A stretch of 64,000 nucleotides of DNA from Saccharothrix luteola. GTDB taxonomy: Bacteria > Actinomycetota > Actinomycetes > Mycobacteriales > Pseudonocardiaceae. Location: positions 1 to 64,000 of the forward strand of contig NZ_JAJHUO010000040.1 in the NCBI RefSeq assembly GCF_020859565.1, written 5' to 3'. The position numbers were made by a program, and so were the translations under genes. This document shows, piece by piece, positions 59,888 through 64,000 of this stretch. Each line of letters opens with the position of its first letter. Position 1 is the stretch's first letter. The notes beneath the pieces were generated by a model that saw only the letters and a program-made list of their open reading frames with translations, was not told the DNA's origin and searched no databases.

Positions 59888-60838
59888 ATGGGGGTGACCG
59901 TGAGTGTCCGCGTGCAGGACCTGACCAGGACGTTCCGCAAGGGCAAGGGCTGGCGGCCCAGGGGCGAGGAGGTGACCGCGCTCGCCGGGCTCACGCTGGA
60001 CGTCCCGACGAACGAGGTCCACGGCCTGCTCGGCCCGAACGGGGCGGGCAAGACCACGCTGTGCAAGATCCTGTCCACGATCCTGCTGCCGACCTCGGGC
60101 AGCGCCGAGGTGCTCGGCCACGACGTCGTGACCGGCGCGGCCGAGATCAGGCACCTCATCGGCATCGTGTTCGGCGGCGAGCGAGGCCTCTACGGGAAGC
60201 TGACCGCGCGGCAGACCCTGCGCTACTGGGCCGCGCTCTACAAGCTCCCGGACGCACAGGCGAAGGTCCGCACCGACGAGCTGCTGGCGCGCCTCGGCCT
60301 CGCGGACAAGGCCGACGACCTCGTGGAGACGTTCTCGCGGGGCATGAAGCAGCGCGTGCACCTGGCCCGCGGCCTGATCGGCGACCCGGAGCTGATCCTC
60401 TTCGACGAGCCGACCACCGGCATGGACCCGGTGGCCGCGCGCGACTTCCGCACGCTCATCGGCGAGCTGCGCGACGAAGGCCGCACCATCCTCATCACGA
60501 CCCACGACATGGACGAGGCCGAAGAGGTCTGCGACCGCGTCACGCTGATCGACAAGGGGCGCGTGCTGGCCACCGAGTCGCCGCGCGGCCTGGCCGCGAT
60601 GTCCGGCCTGCACCGCTGGGTCGAGGCCGAGACGTCGCTGGACGTCACCGGCATCCCCGGCGTGGTGGACACCGAGACCCGCAACGGCGTGCTGCGCGTC
60701 AAGACGACCGACGACCGGGCGGCGCGCGCGGTGCTGGACTTCCTGCTGGACCGCGGTGTGCGCTCGGTGCACGCCGTGCCGCCCCGGCTGGAGGACGTCT
60801 ACCTGGACCTCATCGGCCGTCGCGGCATGGAGGTCTGA
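59888..60838 (+). CDS. ABC transporter ATP-binding protein (drug/antibiotic exporter type)
   Basis: The 316-residue protein has Walker A LLGPNGAGKTTLCKIL, signature FSRGMKQRVHLARG, Walker B LILFDEPTTGMDPVA, H-loop ITTHDMDEAEE and a C-terminal DUF4162-like regulatory region. It resembles NodI/DrrA-type ATPases that power ABC-2 exporters. Two permease genes follow closely, giving a complete exporter with two different membrane subunits. ATG 59888 is used; GTG 59900 is an alternative. The substrate is unknown. Confidence 0.9.
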   Translation: MGVTVSVRVQDLTRTFRKGKGWRPRGEEVTALAGLTLDVPTNEVHGLLGPNGAGKTTLCKILSTILLPTSGSAEVLGHDVVTGAAEIRHLIGIVFGGERGLYGKLTARQTLRYWAALYKLPDAQAKVRTDELLARLGLADKADDLVETFSRGMKQRVHLARGLIGDPELILFDEPTTGMDPVAARDFRTLIGELRDEGRTILITTHDMDEAEEVCDRVTLIDKGRVLATESPRGLAAMSGLHRWVEAETSLDVTGIPGVVDTETRNGVLRVKTTDDRAARAVLDFLLDRGVRSVHAVPPRLEDVYLDLIGRRGMEV

Positions 60839-60841
60839 GCG

Positions 60842-61609
60842 GTGCGCCTGTTCCTGTCCGGGGTGCGCACGCAGTTCTGGCTGATCCGCAGGCAGCCCGA
60901 CGAACTGCTGACGCTGTGCACGATCCCGTTCACCGTGGTGATGATGCTGTCGGTCGTGATGCACGCGGCCCGCCCCGACCTGGTCGCCAACGCCTTCCTC
61001 GCGCCCACCCTGATGGGGTTGTGGGGCTTCGCCACGGGACTGGCGACGGTCGTGCTGGTCGGCGAGCGCTGGACCAGGACGCTGGAGCTGGGCATGGCCG
61101 CGCCCGGCGCCTTGCACTCCGTCTACCTCGGTCGGATCTCGGCGGTGATGGTGCTGGGCGTCGTCCCCCTCGGCGAGACGTGGCTGCTGGGCGAGCTCCT
61201 GTTCGGCGTGACGCCGGCGGTGCACCACCCGTGGGTGTTCTGGGCGGCCATGGCGGCGTCGGTGTTCGCGATGATCGGCACCAGCCTGCTGCTGGCGGCG
61301 TCCATGCTGCTGACCAAGAACAGCAACAACTACCTGAACTTCCTCAGCTTCCCGATCTACCTGCTGTCCGGCGTGATGGTCCCGGTGCACTACCTGCCGG
61401 AGCCGCTGCAACCGCTGTCCCACGTGATCTTCCTGTCGTGGTCGGCCGACCTGATGCGCGACGCCATGGCCGCCGGCCCCGTCGCCGACGTCGGCTGGCG
61501 GCTGCTGACGATCACCGGGCTCGGCGTCGCGGCGCTGGTCGGCGGGCGGGTGCTGCTGGCGGCCACCCTGCGCCGGGCGCGCGAGCTGGGGGTGGTGACG
61601 TATGCGTGA
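60842..61609 (+). CDS. ABC-2 type permease, first subunit
   Basis: The 255-residue protein starts at GTG 60842, three bases after the ATPase stop. About six helices are visible, with FLSWSADLMRDAMAAG near the end, similar to NodJ/DrrB-type permeases. It overlaps the second permease by 8 bp. Together with the ATPase it should form a heteromeric exporter. Confidence 0.87.
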   Translation: MRLFLSGVRTQFWLIRRQPDELLTLCTIPFTVVMMLSVVMHAARPDLVANAFLAPTLMGLWGFATGLATVVLVGERWTRTLELGMAAPGALHSVYLGRISAVMVLGVVPLGETWLLGELLFGVTPAVHHPWVFWAAMAASVFAMIGTSLLLAASMLLTKNSNNYLNFLSFPIYLLSGVMVPVHYLPEPLQPLSHVIFLSWSADLMRDAMAAGPVADVGWRLLTITGLGVAALVGGRVLLAATLRRARELGVVTYA

Positions 61610-62396
61610 CCAGCTGCGGGTGCTCAAGCACGGGCTGATCGCCTCGTGGACGATGTTCTCGGCGTTCCAGACGTGGAAGACGTGGACGTTCATGTGGCTG
61701 TCCCGGCTGCTGATCCAGGCGTGCTTCTACGCGCTGATCGGGCGGATGCTCGGGTCGCAGCAGCAGGTCGACTACCTGCTCATCGGCAACGTGGTCGCGA
61801 TCATGGCCATCGACGCGACCGTCGTCATCCTGCTGGCGGTCGGCGAGCGGCAGTCCGGCACGCTGGCGCTGATGGTCGCCGCGCCGTCCACCCACCTCAC
61901 CGTGTACCTGGGGCGGGGGTTGGTGAACCTCGGGTCGGGGGTGGCGGCGTCGACCACGGCGTTCCTCGTGCTGCCGCCGTTGTTCGGGGTGGACCTGCCG
62001 TGGCCGAAGGCGGGCCTGATCCCGCTGATGATCTTCGTGGTCGGCTTGTCGTGCTACTGCTACGGGACGTGCGTGGCGTCGTTCGTGCTCGGGTTCCCGT
62101 CGGCGCGGTGGTTGGCGCTGAACTTCAGCTACCTGGTGCTGATGACGTTCTGTGGGGTGAACGTGCCGACGTCGTTCTGGCCGGACTGGCTGCGGGCGGT
62201 CACGTCCGTGCTGCCGATGACGCACGGGCTGGCCGCGATCCGGGCGTTCGTGGCGGGAGGGCCCGCGTCGACCGTGCTCGTGCAGCTCGGGTTGGAGGTG
62301 TGCGTCGGCGCGGCGTGGATCGCCGTGGCGGCGGTGAGCTTCAACCGCATGGTCCGGCGCGGGCGGCGTGACGGGACGATCGAGTTCGGCGGCTGA
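61602..62396 (+). CDS. ABC-2 type permease, second subunit
   Basis: The 264-residue protein begins MRDQLRVLKHGLIASWTMFS, with helices following at about 20-45 and onward. Blocks such as VLPMTHGLAAIRAFVAGG are typical of the C-terminal part of ABC-2 permeases. It is the last gene of the exporter operon and is followed by a hairpin. Confidence 0.87.
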   Translation: MRDQLRVLKHGLIASWTMFSAFQTWKTWTFMWLSRLLIQACFYALIGRMLGSQQQVDYLLIGNVVAIMAIDATVVILLAVGERQSGTLALMVAAPSTHLTVYLGRGLVNLGSGVAASTTAFLVLPPLFGVDLPWPKAGLIPLMIFVVGLSCYCYGTCVASFVLGFPSARWLALNFSYLVLMTFCGVNVPTSFWPDWLRAVTSVLPMTHGLAAIRAFVAGGPASTVLVQLGLEVCVGAAWIAVAAVSFNRMVRRGRRDGTIEFGG

Positions 62397-62420
62397 AGCG
62401 GGGTGGGCCTCGGGAGTGGA

Positions 62421-62447
62421 GTGGGCGCTCTGGGGTCGAGCGCCCAC
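62421..62447. terminator. Bidirectional hairpin after the exporter operon
   Basis: GTGGGCGCTC (62421-62430) and GAGCGCCCAC (62438-62447) pair perfectly over 10 bp with a 7-base loop, between the convergent stops at 62396 and 62480. Confidence 0.75.
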
Positions 62448-62479
62448 CCTCGGCAGGACGCGTGCCGGTTGCCGGACCT

Positions 62480-63499
62480 CTAGCGGGTGCCGATCCAGGC
62501 CGCGTCCGGGTTGGTGTCCACCGCCAGCGCCGCCGCCACGCGCGCCAGCACGTCGACCGGGGCGTGCTCGGTCTCCGCACCGGACGGCACGGGCTTGCCG
62601 CCGGGAACCTTGAACTCGCTCGGCGTCACGCGCACCTGGAAGTTCGGCGCGAGCTGGACGGCGAGCAGGCCGAACCCGTCGGCGGAGTAGTGCGCGGGCT
62701 TGCCGTCCACGGTGGTGGGGGTGGAGCCGGCCGGCGCCTCGGCGGTCCGCAGCAGCTCCACGTCGTACCGGACGTAATCGAGGTGGCTCGTGCCGGCGAT
62801 CGCCCAGTCGGTCGCGCTCGGACCGTTCACCACGACGTACGAGTGCCCGTCGAGCGAGAACGGGACGCGCATCGACGTGGGGTCCGCCGTGACGGAGTCG
62901 GCGATCCGCCGCACCTGCGCCCGGACGTCCACGCCGGTCACGTTCTCCAGGCTGACGCTGAGGACGCGGTCGGGGGCGGCGTTCCAGTACAGGCTCTCGC
63001 CGAACCAGGCTGCGGTGGCGCCGCCGACCGCCGTGCGGTCGCCGACCGGCGCGTTCGCGACCTTCGGTGCCATGTCGTCCGTGATGGCGGTGAAGACGGA
63101 GAAGCGGACCAGCGGCGAGCCGGGGTTCGTCGAGCCGGGCGCGTAGATGCGGGAAGTGCCCCAGCCGGCGATCGTGCGCTCCCGCTCGGTGTAGCCGTCG
63201 AGCATCGCCCCGGGCCGGTACTCGAGGGCCCGGGTGGGCACGTCGGCGACCGGGGTGGGCGCGGCCGTGGTGGTGAGCTGCCGGGCGGGCGGGGCCTGGC
63301 CCACGACCGGCGCGTTCACGGTGGTCACCACCAACGCCGCCGCGGCGGCCGTCGTGCCGGCGGCGGCGAGCACCAGGAGCAGCGGCTTGCGCGTCCGGCG
63401 GGGCCGGTGCAGGGCGGCGAGCACCGCTCCGGGCGGCGGCGTGCGCTCGGCCCGGTGGCGCAGGGCGTCGGTGATCAGGGTTTCGGTGGTGTCGTTCAC
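62480..63499 (-). CDS. Membrane-anchored partner of the SigE-type sigma factor
   Basis: The 339-residue protein starts at GTG 63499, overlapping the sigma factor stop. It has a cytoplasmic start (NDTTETLITDALRHRAERTP), one membrane helix (LLLVLAAAGTTAAAAALVV, about 47-66) and a large external domain of about 270 residues. This layout matches the CU044_5270-type proteins found behind SigE-family sigma genes. It is probably an anti-sigma factor or its surface sensor, but no zinc-type anti-sigma motif is visible. Confidence 0.8.
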   Translation of the reverse strand: MNDTTETLITDALRHRAERTPPPGAVLAALHRPRRTRKPLLLVLAAAGTTAAAAALVVTTVNAPVVGQAPPARQLTTTAAPTPVADVPTRALEYRPGAMLDGYTERERTIAGWGTSRIYAPGSTNPGSPLVRFSVFTAITDDMAPKVANAPVGDRTAVGGATAAWFGESLYWNAAPDRVLSVSLENVTGVDVRAQVRRIADSVTADPTSMRVPFSLDGHSYVVVNGPSATDWAIAGTSHLDYVRYDVELLRTAEAPAGSTPTTVDGKPAHYSADGFGLLAVQLAPNFQVRVTPSEFKVPGGKPVPSGAETEHAPVDVLARVAAALAVDTNPDAAWIGTR

Positions 63500-63975
63500 A
63501 GCGACTGCCTCACGCGTTCGTCGGCGCGCAGGACTGCCAGCGCGCGGGAGATGTGACTGCGGACCGTGACCTGGGCGCAGCCCAGGACGGTGGCGATCTC
63601 GGCGTCGTCGCAGCCCTCGTAGTAGCGGAGGACGACGGCGGCCTTCTGCTTGCGCGGGAGGCGGTCGATGCGCTGGAGCATCGCCTCCCGCTCGTCGTAG
63701 TGGTCGGTGGGGTCGGGCTGGGGCGGGTCCACGCCCGTGAGGGGGAGGTGCGCCTTGAGGCGGCGGCGCCAACCGAGGTACTCGTTGGTCACCATCCGCT
63801 TGAGGTACGCAGCCGGCACTTCGACCGAGCCGATGCGCGACCACTTCTGCTGTGCCCGGATCAGGACCTCCTGGACCACGTCCTGGGCCAAGTGCGGATC
63901 CCCGGTCAGCACGGTGGCGTAGCGCAGCAGCGGGGTCACCTGTGCCGCGGCGAACTCCTCGAAGCCGGTGCTCAT
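63496..63975 (-). CDS. ECF sigma factor, SigE family
   Basis: The 159-residue protein has region 2 (RYATVLTGDPHLAQDVVQEV, RAQQKWSRIGSVEVPAAYLK) and region 4 (LPRKQKAAVVLRYYEGCDDA, TVRSHISRALAVLR), with the short length typical of the SigE family in actinomycetes. It directs RNA polymerase to stress-type promoters and often to its own gene. It is co-translated with the membrane protein downstream. Only 25 bases of its upstream region are inside the window, so its promoter cannot be judged. Confidence 0.92.
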   Translation of the reverse strand: MSTGFEEFAAAQVTPLLRYATVLTGDPHLAQDVVQEVLIRAQQKWSRIGSVEVPAAYLKRMVTNEYLGWRRRLKAHLPLTGVDPPQPDPTDHYDEREAMLQRIDRLPRKQKAAVVLRYYEGCDDAEIATVLGCAQVTVRSHISRALAVLRADERVRQSL

Positions 63976-64000
63976 ACCCCTCCAATGCGCCCCGACCGGG

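Noticed and set aside
59888..64000. Start of an antibiotic gene cluster, given the drug-type ABC exporter and sigma factor
   Set aside because: No biosynthetic enzyme is present in or beside this stretch; the genes are ordinary exporter and sigma-factor operons.

Overview
The window is chromosomal DNA from a very GC-rich actinomycete. The gene set points to a Pseudonocardiaceae-type organism (Actinosynnema, Saccharothrix or Lentzea-like); that placement is inferred. Supporting markers are a fused 2-oxoglutarate decarboxylase/dehydrogenase (kgd) followed by a DUF6104 gene, a TmsA/TmsB pair for 10-methyl fatty acids, an AccA1/AccD1/acyl-CoA dehydrogenase set, a Scr1-type HTH/DUF397 pair, a subtilisin-inhibitor gene, GTG starts and many 4-bp stop/start overlaps. 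No tRNA, rRNA, CRISPR array, phage or large biosynthetic cluster was seen. Only the last 32 codons of a transposase at the left edge are clearly mobile DNA.

Layout. 1-5.3 kb: transposase end, tmsB-tmsA (-), and divergent aidB plus a crotonase (+). 5.5-12 kb: an acyl-CoA dehydrogenase/accA1/accD1 operon (-) fitting leucine/isovaleryl-CoA breakdown, a secreted GDSL lipase (-) and a TetR regulator (+). Similar palindromic operators sit upstream of accD1 and of tetR. 12-16 kb: a membrane protein joining a phospholipase A2 domain to an acyltransferase-like domain (+), running tail-on into an acyltransferase and a secreted alpha/beta hydrolase (-). 16-21 kb: a two-component system, a hypothetical gene, then metY-metX (-) behind a short cysteine-containing leader peptide. 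21-27.7 kb: an oxidoreductase, an MHS transporter, a subtilisin inhibitor, an ABC1 kinase, and a membrane protein/wHTH regulator/glutathione peroxidase operon. 27.7-31 kb: sdaA and gcvH under a tandem glycine riboswitch, then alanine dehydrogenase. 31-41 kb: two ABC transporter systems, a TetR regulator with a 38-bp palindrome, a broken FAD monooxygenase, and an ArsR/SRPBCC pair with two identical operators. 41-50.5 kb: kgd, DUF6104, an aldo/keto reductase, an O-antigen-ligase-like protein, a LysR regulator and a DapA-family lyase. 50.5-60 kb: a metzincin-like protein and the histidine-utilisation genes hutH, hutU, an M20 hydrolase, hutF and hutI, with a Scr1/DUF397 pair inserted. 60-64 kb: an ABC-2 drug-type exporter and a SigE-family sigma factor with a membrane partner.

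The strongest candidate for something undescribed is a family of 22-bp modular intergenic repeats built around a 15-bp core (type GTGTCGAACGCTCAG). It occurs in four clusters, near 0.1, 5.4, 12.0 and 22.0 kb. In the two large clusters between convergent genes, direct units face inverted units, so the RNA from either side could fold back on itself. The phospholipase A2-acyltransferase fusion is the most unusual protein. Amino-acid turnover is a common theme: leucine (acc operon), serine/glycine/alanine (sdaA, gcvH, ald), methionine (metYX) and histidine (hut) all feed central metabolism, with Kgd at the 2-oxoglutarate node that receives the glutamate made by the hut pathway.
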